Below, piece after piece: positions 26,548 through 35,105 of a stretch of DNA of 64,000 nucleotides. Below the pieces are notes generated by a model. The model saw only the letters and a program-made list of their open reading frames with translations, was not told the origin of the DNA and ran no database searches. The stretch's first letter is position 1. Every line of letters starts with the position of its first letter. Both the position numbers and the translations under genes were made by a program. The stretch spans positions 3,286,001 through 3,350,000 of the forward strand of contig NZ_CP035934.2 in assembly GCF_003024525.3 (NCBI RefSeq), given 5' to 3'. The stretch is from Acinetobacter cumulans (GTDB taxonomy: Bacteria; Pseudomonadota; Gammaproteobacteria; Pseudomonadales; Moraxellaceae).

Positions 26548-27188
26548 GCGACAATTTCCGCCCTAGCCCCCTGTATCCATAAGCGCACTGCAGGATGAGC
26601 CAGCATTGTATGCATATACTGCTGTGAGCTCGGATGAACAGCGAATTGATAGCTGATTAAACGACTCACCACAGGTGCATAAAAGGCATCAGCAATTGAA
26701 AAATGACCACATAAAAAGCCCTCTGGCTGTGGACGTTCAGCCCATATCTGCTCAATGCGCGCTACATCTTGACGTAAATCAGAATAGGATGACCATAAAA
26801 CTTGGCCTTGTTGAGCCAAATTTGCAGTGATATTCATGGGACAATGGTTGCGTAAGGATGTAAAACCGCTGTGCATTTCTGCACTGATGCAACGCGCACG
26901 TGCTCTCAACATACGATCTTCAGGCCAAAGATGTTTAGCTGGAAATAGTTCTGCCAAATATTCACAAATGGCCAGCGAATCCCAAATGACATGATCATCA
27001 TGCACCAAAGCAGGCACCTTTCCATTCGAATGGAGGCTTTGCATGGTCTGCGCAAATGTGTTTTCCGCTTGATCTGGCGTCGAAAAGCGTACCAGTACTT
27101 CTTCAAAAGGCAAATCAAAAGCAGTACAGACCAACCATACCCGCATTGACCAGCTCGATAGGTTTTTATTGCCGATATATAAGTGCAT
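26544..27188 (-). CDS. Glutathione S-transferase family protein
   Basis: Thioredoxin-fold N-terminal domain (MHLYIGNKNLSSWSMRVWL, with the catalytic Ser region near 10-14) followed by an all-helical C-terminal domain. The substrate-side motif GKVPALVHDDHVIWDSLAICEY is the usual GSH-binding block. Length 214 is normal. It may use glutathione in detoxification, but the specific reaction is unknown. It lies 11 bases beyond the dsbD stop on the same strand and is probably co-transcribed with it. Confidence 0.87.
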   Translation of the reverse strand: MHLYIGNKNLSSWSMRVWLVCTAFDLPFEEVLVRFSTPDQAENTFAQTMQSLHSNGKVPALVHDDHVIWDSLAICEYLAELFPAKHLWPEDRMLRARARCISAEMHSGFTSLRNHCPMNITANLAQQGQVLWSSYSDLRQDVARIEQIWAERPQPEGFLCGHFSIADAFYAPVVSRLISYQFAVHPSSQQYMHTMLAHPAVRLWIQGARAEIVA

Positions 27189-27199
27189 GCTGACTCTCC

Positions 27200-29017
27200 C
27201 TATTTTTTGCCTACACCCTCAAAATCCTTGAGCTGACGCAATAATTCAGCCTCAGTAAATGCGCCTGTCAAACGTAGGCCTCGTAGTTCCTGATGTGTAT
27301 GATCTAAAAATAAATAGGTCGGTGGGCCCAAAATATCCCATTCATTTAACAGCGCCTGATGGCCTGCATCATAATGGCTCAAATCCAGTTTAATCAGATA
27401 ATAGGGCGCCAATGCCTGCTGAACAGTCTCTGATTTTAAAATCCGATGCTCAATTGGCTGACAAGCCACACACCAATCGGCATAAACATCAATCACTGCT
27501 TTTTGGCCTGCTGGAATCTGCTTTAACAGTTGCTCAAATTCAGTACTGGTTTGAGCACGATGCCATTGCAAGTCTTGGTTCGAGCTTGCCACTAAAAAGC
27601 GCTGGCTTTGTTGATATTGGCTATACAATAAATAGGGTACTGCGAGACACAACACCACAATATAGAGCCATTTCAATTGACTGTTGCGCTTAAAAATATG
27701 CCATAGCACATAGGCCACAAAGCTGAGCCCCAATGCCAAAGAAAGCCATTGCATCCATGCATCGCCCATTAATGGACGCACAAAATACAAGGCCAGACCC
27801 AACATGAGAAAAGCAAAGAGCACCTTGACTTGGTTCATCCATAAACCCGCCTGAGGCAAAATACGCGAACCCAGTACACTCGCAAGGAGTAAAGGCGTTC
27901 CCATCCCAAAACCAAGCGCAAACAGGAGCAATGCACCCTGCCACTGACTTTGGGTTTGAGAAATAAACAGCAATGCCCCTGCCAATGGAGCAGTCATACA
28001 TGGACCAACCAATAGCGCGGAAATCATTCCCATCACACCAGCGCCCAGCAAACTACCACCACGTTGCATGGATTGCACACGATCCAAACGGTTCATTAAG
28101 CCTTGGGGTAGCTTTAATTCAAACAAACCAAAAAGGTTGAGCGCAAACAGTACAAACAACAAACTAAAGGCTATTAAGGTCGAAGGCTGTTGCAACCAGC
28201 GTTGAAAGCTTAATCCAGCTGATGAAGCGATCAAACCTAAGCCCGCATAGACCATCGCCATACTGCAAACAAAAGTCAGTGCAATCATCCAAGCCTTTAA
28301 ACCCTTGCTATCACGAACAATTAATGAGGTCAAAATAGGGAGCATAGGCAATGAACAAGGCGTAAAAGCCAACAGGCATCCGAGGCCAAAAAACAGCACT
28401 AAGCCATAGCCCCACGAACTTTGTGCCAAGATATCAGACCATTGCTGATCTTGAGCACGGTTTGAAAGTTGCATAGCGGAGGATGTAGATGATGAATCCA
28501 GCGCTCCTTCTGTCGAGTTTGTGGCCAGATTCTGTTCTGCTATAGAAGCATTACTCGGAGCTAAATCTAAAATCCGCTTAGGCGCTACACTTTGATTTTG
28601 AACACTAACCAACCCTGATTCATCGGTACGAAAGTCAATACTTTGCGGTGGATAGCACACTCGATCTTGGGCACAGCCTTGCCAAGTCACTTGATATTCG
28701 GTAGAAGCTTGTGTCGGTACATGCAGTTGTAACTGCTCAAAATAGACTTGCACATTGCCATAGTTGTCATCATGCAACTGTTGAGCTGGAGGCAATGTTA
28801 AAGGCACAGCCTGTTGGCCGTGTTTCACCTCTATTTTGTGCTGATAAAGATAATAATGTTCTGGAATGGTCCAACGAATTTCGGCTTCGTTGTCTTGGGT
28901 AGAACTGATTTGTATCGGAAAGGCTTGTTCAGCAGACAGCAACGCTGGCGCTGCTGATCCTGTCACTGAAGTTAAACTTAATGCGATGGCTACGCACCCA
29001 TAAGCCAAAATTTTCAT
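27200..29017 (-). CDS. dsbD: Thiol:disulfide interchange protein DsbD
   Basis: Inner-membrane reductase that carries electrons from thioredoxin to periplasmic DsbC/DsbG-type partners. All three modules are present: the N-terminal periplasmic domain with C115 and C121 (GCAQDRVC), a membrane domain with the paired cysteines in FTPCSLPM and LVGPCMTAP, and a C-terminal thioredoxin domain with WCVAC at 515-519. A signal peptide is at the start. Length 605 is typical. The GST gene follows at 11 bases. Confidence 0.96.
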   Translation of the reverse strand: MKILAYGCVAIALSLTSVTGSAAPALLSAEQAFPIQISSTQDNEAEIRWTIPEHYYLYQHKIEVKHGQQAVPLTLPPAQQLHDDNYGNVQVYFEQLQLHVPTQASTEYQVTWQGCAQDRVCYPPQSIDFRTDESGLVSVQNQSVAPKRILDLAPSNASIAEQNLATNSTEGALDSSSTSSAMQLSNRAQDQQWSDILAQSSWGYGLVLFFGLGCLLAFTPCSLPMLPILTSLIVRDSKGLKAWMIALTFVCSMAMVYAGLGLIASSAGLSFQRWLQQPSTLIAFSLLFVLFALNLFGLFELKLPQGLMNRLDRVQSMQRGGSLLGAGVMGMISALLVGPCMTAPLAGALLFISQTQSQWQGALLLFALGFGMGTPLLLASVLGSRILPQAGLWMNQVKVLFAFLMLGLALYFVRPLMGDAWMQWLSLALGLSFVAYVLWHIFKRNSQLKWLYIVVLCLAVPYLLYSQYQQSQRFLVASSNQDLQWHRAQTSTEFEQLLKQIPAGQKAVIDVYADWCVACQPIEHRILKSETVQQALAPYYLIKLDLSHYDAGHQALLNEWDILGPPTYLFLDHTHQELRGLRLTGAFTEAELLRQLKDFEGVGKK

Positions 29018-29065
29018 GCAACTGGACTCTGCTGATTATAAGATTTTGATATTAGGTTAACGCTC

Positions 29066-29836
29066 TTAAAATAAGTACGAAACGCCTAAGCCAGACTGAT
29101 AACCTTTGTAAGCACCATTCAAATCCACACCAACACTGGCATCGAGTTGAAGGCGATCATTGACTGCATAAATTAAACCTGTACCCAAGGCATATTCTTT
29201 CTCTTCACTTTCTGCTTTACGGAAGACAAATTCAGAAAAGCCCGATAAAGTGCCTGCAATTTTATATTCAATTGTTGGCACAGCAGAAACAGCCCAATCG
29301 CTATTTTGAACTTCATAGCGCATGGTTAAAGAAGTGCTGATCAGATCATTATAATCATAAGCTACAGCTGAGCTCAGACTATAAATATCATCACCATTCG
29401 AAAACTCATCATTGCCTGTAGCTAAAATCGCTTCAGCCAAAACTGCCATACTGAGTTTGTCATCATTCAGATCAATGGCTTTTTTCAAGCCAATGCTGAC
29501 ATCACCTAAGCCATGTTCTTCAATACGACGACCAGCAGCTTTGGTTTGAGACCAAGCTGGCCCCTGCCAACCTAACTGTAATTCTAAGTCTTCAGCTAAA
29601 CCAGTACGGAACAACATGTCGGCATTTAAAGTTGTGGTTTTCACTTTTTGGCCATCAACACGCGCTTCACTATAGCTTGCCGAAGGTAAACCTTGCTCCC
29701 ACGCGAGTTTTCCAACCGGTGTAATCCCCGTACCAAAGCCCGCACCAGGGCGGTCAAAGGAAAAATCAGCAGCCATTGCATGGCTAGTACAGCCCACAGC
29801 CACGGCTAAAAACGATAATGTTTTGATTATTTTCAT
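29066..29836 (-). CDS. Outer-membrane protein, phenol-degradation MetA-like transporter family
   Basis: Predicted beta-barrel outer-membrane protein of 256 residues. It has a signal peptide (ending AMA at about residue 22) and alternating-hydrophobicity strands throughout. It ends in a terminal aromatic residue (GLGVSYLF), the usual signal for barrel assembly. Its opening (FSFDRPGAGFGTGITPVGKLAWEQGLP) resembles the MetA-pathway/transporter family found next to aromatic degradation genes; no such genes are near here, so substrate is unknown. It lies 48 bases upstream of dsbD in the same direction. Confidence 0.7.
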   Translation of the reverse strand: MKIIKTLSFLAVAVGCTSHAMAADFSFDRPGAGFGTGITPVGKLAWEQGLPSASYSEARVDGQKVKTTTLNADMLFRTGLAEDLELQLGWQGPAWSQTKAAGRRIEEHGLGDVSIGLKKAIDLNDDKLSMAVLAEAILATGNDEFSNGDDIYSLSSAVAYDYNDLISTSLTMRYEVQNSDWAVSAVPTIEYKIAGTLSGFSEFVFRKAESEEKEYALGTGLIYAVNDRLQLDASVGVDLNGAYKGYQSGLGVSYLF

Positions 29837-29867
29837 ATCTAGTCTCTTTATCCCGATTAGGTATAGA

Positions 29868-30410
29868 TTAAGCCAATTCCTTCGTCATTTTTGCGCCATG
29901 CTTACGCAATAATTCTAAAGTTTGCTTTTCTTCTGCCAATGCTTCATCCCAATTGATTTCATCGAAATCACAATCAAAAAATAATTCACTAATTGAAGAC
30001 AGAATTGTTAAATCGTCACTGTCTTTAGTATTTGGATCGACTTTTTCATCCAATAAACGTTGCACCGCAGGTGTGCAGGCTGCACTTGCAGCATCCCATA
30101 ACGGGCCATAAATTTCTTCTGCATCCCAAAGGTGTACATTTGCCTTCGCTTGAATCAACGCTTCCAAAATATCAAGATGAACTGCCAACAACTGCTGTTT
30201 TTCTTCTTCTGCTAAAGGCTGACCTGCTTCATACGCTTCAGATACAGTTTCCCACCATTTAAATAGGCCATCTGACCACACTGAAATTGCAGGGCCTTTT
30301 TCAAGGTCAATAAAGTTTGGATTGAGACCTTCCGCTAAAAGTCGCTTTACTTGCTCAAGATCTAATTCCTCTAAAGCTTGTACAAAAACTTGCTGTTGGG
30401 CATTTAACAT
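29868..30410 (-). CDS. Ankyrin-repeat-like protein
   Basis: Cytoplasmic protein of 180 residues, strongly acidic, with at least three degenerate ankyrin repeats: FVQALEELDLEQVKRLLAEG, LDILEALIQAKANVHLWDAE and VQRLLDEKVDPNTKDSDDL. No catalytic motif is seen; it is presumably a protein-binding scaffold with unknown partner. It lies between the outer-membrane protein gene and a terminated hpf-like gene. Confidence 0.7.
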   Translation of the reverse strand: MLNAQQQVFVQALEELDLEQVKRLLAEGLNPNFIDLEKGPAISVWSDGLFKWWETVSEAYEAGQPLAEEEKQQLLAVHLDILEALIQAKANVHLWDAEEIYGPLWDAASAACTPAVQRLLDEKVDPNTKDSDDLTILSSISELFFDCDFDEINWDEALAEEKQTLELLRKHGAKMTKELA

Positions 30411-30532
30411 TTAGAAAGCTCACTTCAATTCATTTTTGTCTATTATGCCGAATAAACGCTCTCTTGTTTGAGCTAAATGTAAAACAAATTTAAATTATTC
30501 ACTGTCGTTAATTTGCATAACTTGATATGCAC

Positions 30533-30557
30533 AAAAAAAGCCCCGAAGGGCTTTTTT
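30533..30557 (-). terminator. Intrinsic terminator of the hpf-like gene
   Basis: AAGCCC-cgaa-GGGCTT flanked by A and T tracts, just after the stop of the gene ending at 30573. It would work on either strand. Confidence 0.82.
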
Positions 30558-30572
30558 AATCATAAAGTCATT

Positions 30573-30944
30573 TTAATCAAATGCTTCTTCACCAGCTTCA
30601 TCTGCATCCGCCAATTCTGGCTGTGTACTACGCGGATTTTCTTTTTTCTCAAACAGATGTTCTAAACTGCGTTTTAGTCGATCAATGGCGCCATGAACTG
30701 CAGTATCTACATTATGCGCTCGATGATGTACGACGACAGGCTTCAAACCTGCTGGGCGCGCTTCGATCATACACTTGATGTCGTCGTCGCCACCTTTATC
30801 CCCATTTTCATCACTTAAATGCACCGAAAAATGCGTAATTCGTTCACTATGACGTTGAAATTCTTGATTGAGTTCTGCACGTATATATGTAATTAAACGA
30901 TCGCTATTTTGAATGTTTTTATCAGTACGGATTTCAATATTCAT
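30573..30944 (-). CDS. HPF/RaiA-family ribosome-associated protein
   Basis: Ribosome hibernation-type protein with the S30AE/HPF fold. At 123 residues it is a short form without the long C-terminal dimerisation domain. Family features are the opening MNIEIRTDKNIQNSD, the VHLSDENGDKGGDDDIKC segment and VHHRAHNVDTAVHGAIDRLKR. The acidic tail ELADADEAGEEAFD is unusual for HPF. GAGGAT precedes the ATG. It may bind the 30S subunit under stress; whether it stabilises 70S or 100S ribosomes is not decidable here. Confidence 0.82.
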   Translation of the reverse strand: MNIEIRTDKNIQNSDRLITYIRAELNQEFQRHSERITHFSVHLSDENGDKGGDDDIKCMIEARPAGLKPVVVHHRAHNVDTAVHGAIDRLKRSLEHLFEKKENPRSTQPELADADEAGEEAFD

Positions 30945-31447
30945 AATATCATCCTCGACTTTCTCGGTCTTTCAGTATTCTAAAATTGTGCAAAACTTAT
31001 TTATTTCGGCACGCTTTAACATGCTGTTTTAAAACAGCAAATTCATTTTTCAACTTCGTTTGGAACGTATTCCTCCACATTGAATAATGAACACTTTGAA
31101 TGTCTGCAGAACTGTGCTCTTATACTTCGAATATCGTGCCTAAATTGATTTTTTGCAAGTGCTATTTTTATATTTTTTAAAATTCCTTACATAATGTAAG
31201 ACTTTTTACTACAAATTGCTTCATTCCTGTCTATTCCGCACTGTATTGAACGCCATAATCGCCAACTCGGCCTTCAGCTGACATATTTTTTTATCTGAAC
31301 TATGATGTTTTTTATTATTTGATAAATATCAACATTGTGTGAAATAACACCACAAATAGAATTTAAATTCGATCGTCTGATCATTTTTGGCTTTATTTTT
31401 GCTTAAGAATCTGTATGCTTTCATTGCTTCTTGGGGGAGACTTTTAA
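30945..31447. other. Long divergent intergenic region with a perfect palindrome
   Basis: About 500 bases between the hpf-like gene and ompK, with no credible gene. It must hold both promoters. Notable are CTGTTTTAAAACAG (31026-31039) and CTTACAT-a-ATGTAAG (31186-31200), both perfect inverted repeats and possible operators. The base composition is strongly AT-rich. Confidence 0.5.
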
Positions 31448-32194
31448 ATGAAACTTACACAAATCGTTACTGCATGTACTTTGGCTTCAGCTGCTGCTTT
31501 CGCGCAGGCTGCACCAATCTGGCAAGACTTCAGCATCACTGGCTTATACGGTGAAGACTATGCATTTCCAGGTGCAGGTGACAACAACAAGCAATCTACT
31601 GCTACCTTTGAATATACTGCAAAGTTAAAGTACGGTGACTTTTTTGCTTTTGCTGATCGCACACACAATGACTCAGGTAATGCAACTTACTTCGAAGCAT
31701 CTCCACGTTTAAGCCTTGGTGCTGTTACAGGTCAAAAATTGGAACTTGGTCCAGTTAAAGATGTTTTACTTGCAGGTACTTGGGAAGGTAACAGCGCAAA
31801 CTACCCTGGTAGCGATTTTAACAACTACTTATATGGTGTAGGTGTCGATTTAGCGATTCCTTATTTCCAATATGCTCAAGTGAACTTGTATCGTGCAAAC
31901 AACGATGGCAACACACCTGATGACTACCAATTAACGCTTGTTTACGGCGTACCGTTCAAATTAGGCTCTGAAGATTTCCTTGTTGATGGTTTCCTAGATT
32001 GGTCAACTGCTGAGAAAAATGGCCATGCAAGCGAATTAAACTGGACTACACAGTGGAAATGGAATGCTGGTAAACACATTTCTCCAGATACACGCTTATA
32101 CCTTGGTATCGAGCACTCTGTATGGAATAACAAATACGCTGTGAAAGACAACAACGAAAATAACGTGAGTGCTTTGGTAAAATACCACTTCTAA
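31448..32194 (+). CDS. OmpK/Tsx-like nucleoside-specific outer-membrane channel
   Basis: Outer-membrane beta-barrel of 248 residues with a signal peptide (cleaved after AQA, about residue 21). The mature start APIWQDFSITGLYGEDY and the C-terminal phenylalanine (ALVKYHF) fit the OmpK/Tsx family of nucleoside channels. A very strong ribosome binding site (GGGGGAG) lies before the ATG, suggesting high expression. It has its own terminator. Nucleoside specificity is inferred from the family name. Confidence 0.85.
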   Translation: MKLTQIVTACTLASAAAFAQAAPIWQDFSITGLYGEDYAFPGAGDNNKQSTATFEYTAKLKYGDFFAFADRTHNDSGNATYFEASPRLSLGAVTGQKLELGPVKDVLLAGTWEGNSANYPGSDFNNYLYGVGVDLAIPYFQYAQVNLYRANNDGNTPDDYQLTLVYGVPFKLGSEDFLVDGFLDWSTAEKNGHASELNWTTQWKWNAGKHISPDTRLYLGIEHSVWNNKYAVKDNNENNVSALVKYHF

Positions 32195-32216
32195 TGTAGT
32201 TGAAATGCACGATTGA

Positions 32217-32246
32217 AAAGCAAGGCAATATGCCTTGCTTTTTTTA
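32217..32246 (+). terminator. Intrinsic terminator of the OmpK-like gene
   Basis: AAAGCAAGGCA-ata-TGCCTTGCTTTTTTT, a long perfect stem with a T tract. Confidence 0.9.
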
Positions 32247-32291
32247 TGTTTGAAGCATTCAATATCGTTATCTTTATCATCTGTATAGATT

Positions 32292-32792
32292 ATGGCTTTT
32301 ATTATACGTGCAGTTCAAGAGACTGACTTAGCTGAAATCGTGGCTATTTATAATCATGAAGTGACAACTGGCTGTGCCACGTGGAATGATCAAATCTATA
32401 GCGTTGAAGATTTCAAAAAAAAGCTACTCACTTTTGAAGAAAAACAAGATCCCTTTGTTGTGATTGAACATAGTGAAACTCAACAGATCGCAGGCTATGC
32501 TGATTATGCGATGTTCCGTAATTTTGCTGGTTACCGACACACTGTAGAACACTCCGTTTATATTCATCCGCAGTATGCCCGCCAAGGCTTGGGTAAACGT
32601 CTCATGCAACACTTAATTGCACATGCAAAAGCACATCAAGTCCATGTCATGGTTGCAGGTATTGATCATGACAATCTAGCGTCCATTGCTTTACACCAAC
32701 AGCTGGGCTTTGTACAAACTGGCTACATGCCTCAGGTCGGACAAAAGTTTGGCCAATGGCGCGACTTAGTTTTAATGCAACTTAACATTTAA
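32292..32792 (+). CDS. GNAT N-acetyltransferase, phosphinothricin acetyltransferase-like
   Basis: Acetyl-CoA-dependent N-acetyltransferase, 166 residues. The PAT-type opening IIRAVQETDLAEIVAIYNHEV and the acetyl-CoA loop VYIHPQYARQGLGKRLMQHL (motif Q/RxxGxG/A) are clear. Members of this subfamily acetylate methionine sulfoximine, phosphinothricin or similar amines; the real substrate here is unknown. It stands alone between the OmpK-like terminator and a convergent gene. Confidence 0.86.
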   Translation: MAFIIRAVQETDLAEIVAIYNHEVTTGCATWNDQIYSVEDFKKKLLTFEEKQDPFVVIEHSETQQIAGYADYAMFRNFAGYRHTVEHSVYIHPQYARQGLGKRLMQHLIAHAKAHQVHVMVAGIDHDNLASIALHQQLGFVQTGYMPQVGQKFGQWRDLVLMQLNI

Positions 32793-32847
32793 CACCACGA
32801 CTCAAAGTTTAGAATGCCACTGAACAAAAGTTGCGTGCTGAACGCGA

Positions 32848-33333
32848 CTAAATGAGCTTTTGTGGATGAATCGCATCAACAATCACACTCATTATGGCCA
32901 AATTTTGTCGTGTTGCTTCACGGTAAAAATCTTGCAGTTGTAAATAAATCAATTTTAATTCAGCTAAGTTTAATTCTTGATCAATGGCTTGTTGCGTGGT
33001 TTGCGTCACCAGATACTGATAATGTGTTTTTACAGCATCGACATGAATCGTTTGCAATACCTGATGAATTTCTGCAACGCGTACCACCGTGTTGTAATGG
33101 ACTGCTCGACCAATATTACGTTCCGACAAAGGATGCTCCGCCTCAATCACATACGCTAATGATTGATTTGGTGCATTTTCAGCATTCAAGATTTTGTTTA
33201 AGCTATCCCACGCACTCCCCAACCAAACATATTGCTTGATTAAATCAGAATCTAAAACATCTTGGGGCGTAGTCGCTTGTAGTATTAAGCGCTCTAAATC
33301 ATTCGGATGGACCAAAAGTAAAATTGCTTGCAT
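32848..33333 (-). CDS. DUF1877 (YfbM-like) family protein
   Basis: Cytoplasmic protein of 161 residues, function unknown. The pattern fits DUF1877: an N-terminal VHPNDLERLI, then a WLGSAWDSLNKIL block matching the family W-x2-L core, an IGRAVHYNTVVRVAEIHQVL segment, and a terminal LKLIYLQLQDFYREATRQ helix. I matched this by eye to remembered family consensus, so the call is moderate. It lies about 245 bases downstream of urtE on the same strand but is probably separate from the urea operon. Confidence 0.65.
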   Translation of the reverse strand: MQAILLLVHPNDLERLILQATTPQDVLDSDLIKQYVWLGSAWDSLNKILNAENAPNQSLAYVIEAEHPLSERNIGRAVHYNTVVRVAEIHQVLQTIHVDAVKTHYQYLVTQTTQQAIDQELNLAELKLIYLQLQDFYREATRQNLAIMSVIVDAIHPQKLI

Positions 33334-33577
33334 CTCGTTATCTTCTTGTTATGTATTTCTCTGAGCTTAACTTTTCTGGAAAAAAAATGTTCACAATTTT
33401 TGTATCTAAGCCAATTTATTTTTTTAAAATCATTGATTAAAAGTATTTTTCTAGTGAATAGTGAGTTTCTAAAATATCAAGAATGATTTGCTTAGCTTTT
33501 GAGTAGCGAACAACCAAGTCCATAAAATAGAGCTCAAACTCATCGCCTCCCCCCAAAGGAGAAGGCTCTTTAAAACA

Positions 33578-34276
33578 TTAAATTGCCACCAAATCACGAA
33601 TGCCTTTTTCAGACATTTCACTCCCCACGCCTTGTGCCACCACCTGCCCACGTGCCATAACGGTATAACCATCGGCAAGCTCTTCAGCAAAGTCATAAAA
33701 TTGCTCAACTAAAACAATGGACATCTCTCCGCCATCGGCCAGTTTACGAATCACACGGCCAATATCTTTAATAATCGAGGGCTGAATGCCTTCAGTAGGT
33801 TCATCTAAAATCAGTACTCTTGGTTCAGATGCCAAAGCACGCGCAATCGCCAATTGTTGTTGCTGTCCACCTGATAAATCACCACCTCGACGGTACTTCA
33901 TTTCGTCTAAGATGGGAAATATTTCATACAAATGCTCAGGAACTTTACGGGTTTTTGCCCCCTTAAACTTGGCCATGCCAATCAAGATGTTTTCTTCGAC
34001 TGTGAGCGTCGAGAAAATGTCTCGCCCTTGCGGGACATAGGCCAAGCCTGCTCTCACCCGCTGTTCGGGGCTTAATTTGGAAATGTCTTTGCCATCTAAT
34101 AAGATCTGACCTGACTTAATTGGAAGAATCCCCATTAAACATTTGAGTAGTGTAGTTTTACCCACACCATTGCGCCCAAGCACCACAGAGCATTCACCGA
34201 TAGGCGCAGTAAAGGACACATCACGTAATATATGACTGCCACCATAAAATTGATTGACGTCTTTGACTTCTAGCAT
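33578..34276 (-). CDS. urtE: Urea ABC transporter ATPase UrtE
   Basis: Second ATPase of the urea importer, LivF-like, 232 residues. Walker A is GRNGVGKTT, the ABC signature LSGGQQQQLAIARAL, and Walker B VLILDEPTEG. The GIQPSIIKDIG stretch after Walker B is characteristic of UrtE. It follows urtD by 10 bases with AAGGAG as its ribosome binding site. It is last in the operon, and I see no clear terminator after it. Confidence 0.93.
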   Translation of the reverse strand: MLEVKDVNQFYGGSHILRDVSFTAPIGECSVVLGRNGVGKTTLLKCLMGILPIKSGQILLDGKDISKLSPEQRVRAGLAYVPQGRDIFSTLTVEENILIGMAKFKGAKTRKVPEHLYEIFPILDEMKYRRGGDLSGGQQQQLAIARALASEPRVLILDEPTEGIQPSIIKDIGRVIRKLADGGEMSIVLVEQFYDFAEELADGYTVMARGQVVAQGVGSEMSEKGIRDLVAI

Positions 34277-34286
34277 CTCGGTCTCC

Positions 34287-35105
34287 TTAACGTCCTAAAT
34301 ATTTTTCTATTACATCTTCATTGGCTTGAACCTCTGCCAATGTACCTTCTGCCAAAATAGCGCCCTGTGCCAACACGGTGACTTTTTCACTGATGGTGTC
34401 AATAAAGCTCATGTCATGTTCAACCACGATCAAGGTATGGTTCTTCTTCAGCTCTAAGCAAAGTTCAGCTGTACGCTCTGTTTCCGCATCGGTCATGCCT
34501 GCTACAGGCTCATCCAGCAAAATCAGTTTGGGGCGTTGCATCAATAACATGCCAATCTCCAGCCATTGCTTTTGACCATGTGACAACAAACCTGCAGGTT
34601 TGTTTACAAATTCTTGTAAGCGAATTTGTGCCAAAGATTCCTCCAAAGCCAGCTGTGCATCAGGCGCAAGTTTGCTAAAGAAACTCTTTTTCACACGTTT
34701 ATCTTTGGGGGCAGCCAACAGTAAGTTTTCCATGACGGTGAAATTTTCAAATACGGTTGGCTTTTGAAACTTACGCCCAATCCCTGCTTCTGCAATTTCT
34801 TCTGTACTCATTTTGGCTAAATCATAGGTTTGCCCAAAGTGCGCTGTGCCTTCGGTTGGACGCGTTTTGCCTGTGATCACATCCATCAGTGTCGTTTTAC
34901 CTGCACCATTTGGCCCAATAATGCAACGGAGTTCGCCTTCTTGAATATACAAAGACAAATCATTTAAAGCGCGGAAGGCATCAAACCAAACACTGACATT
35001 TTCTAAGTACAGCGCAATACCATGACTGAAATCTGCACCTTCGGCTTTGGGGCGACCATAACCCTCCGAGGCGTGCCCCCCATGTGGTTGCATTACATCA
35101 CTCAT
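34287..35105 (-). CDS. urtD: Urea ABC transporter ATPase UrtD
   Basis: First ATPase of the urea importer, LivG-like, 272 residues. Walker A GPNGAGKTT, signature LSHGQKQWLEIGMLL and Walker B LILLDEPVAGM are intact. The LSHGQKQWLEI form of the signature is typical of UrtD and helps separate it from LivG. Its ATG overlaps the urtC stop (ATGA), showing translational coupling. The N-terminal 30 residues are a family-variable extension. Confidence 0.94.
   Translation of the reverse strand: MSDVMQPHGGHASEGYGRPKAEGADFSHGIALYLENVSVWFDAFRALNDLSLYIQEGELRCIIGPNGAGKTTLMDVITGKTRPTEGTAHFGQTYDLAKMSTEEIAEAGIGRKFQKPTVFENFTVMENLLLAAPKDKRVKKSFFSKLAPDAQLALEESLAQIRLQEFVNKPAGLLSHGQKQWLEIGMLLMQRPKLILLDEPVAGMTDAETERTAELCLELKKNHTLIVVEHDMSFIDTISEKVTVLAQGAILAEGTLAEVQANEDVIEKYLGR

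Noticed and set aside
31335..31355. CRP/Vfr-like site upstream of ompK (TTGTG...CACAA)
   Set aside because: The half-sites match, but the spacing does not fit TGTGA-N6-TCACA, and only five bases per arm are symmetrical.
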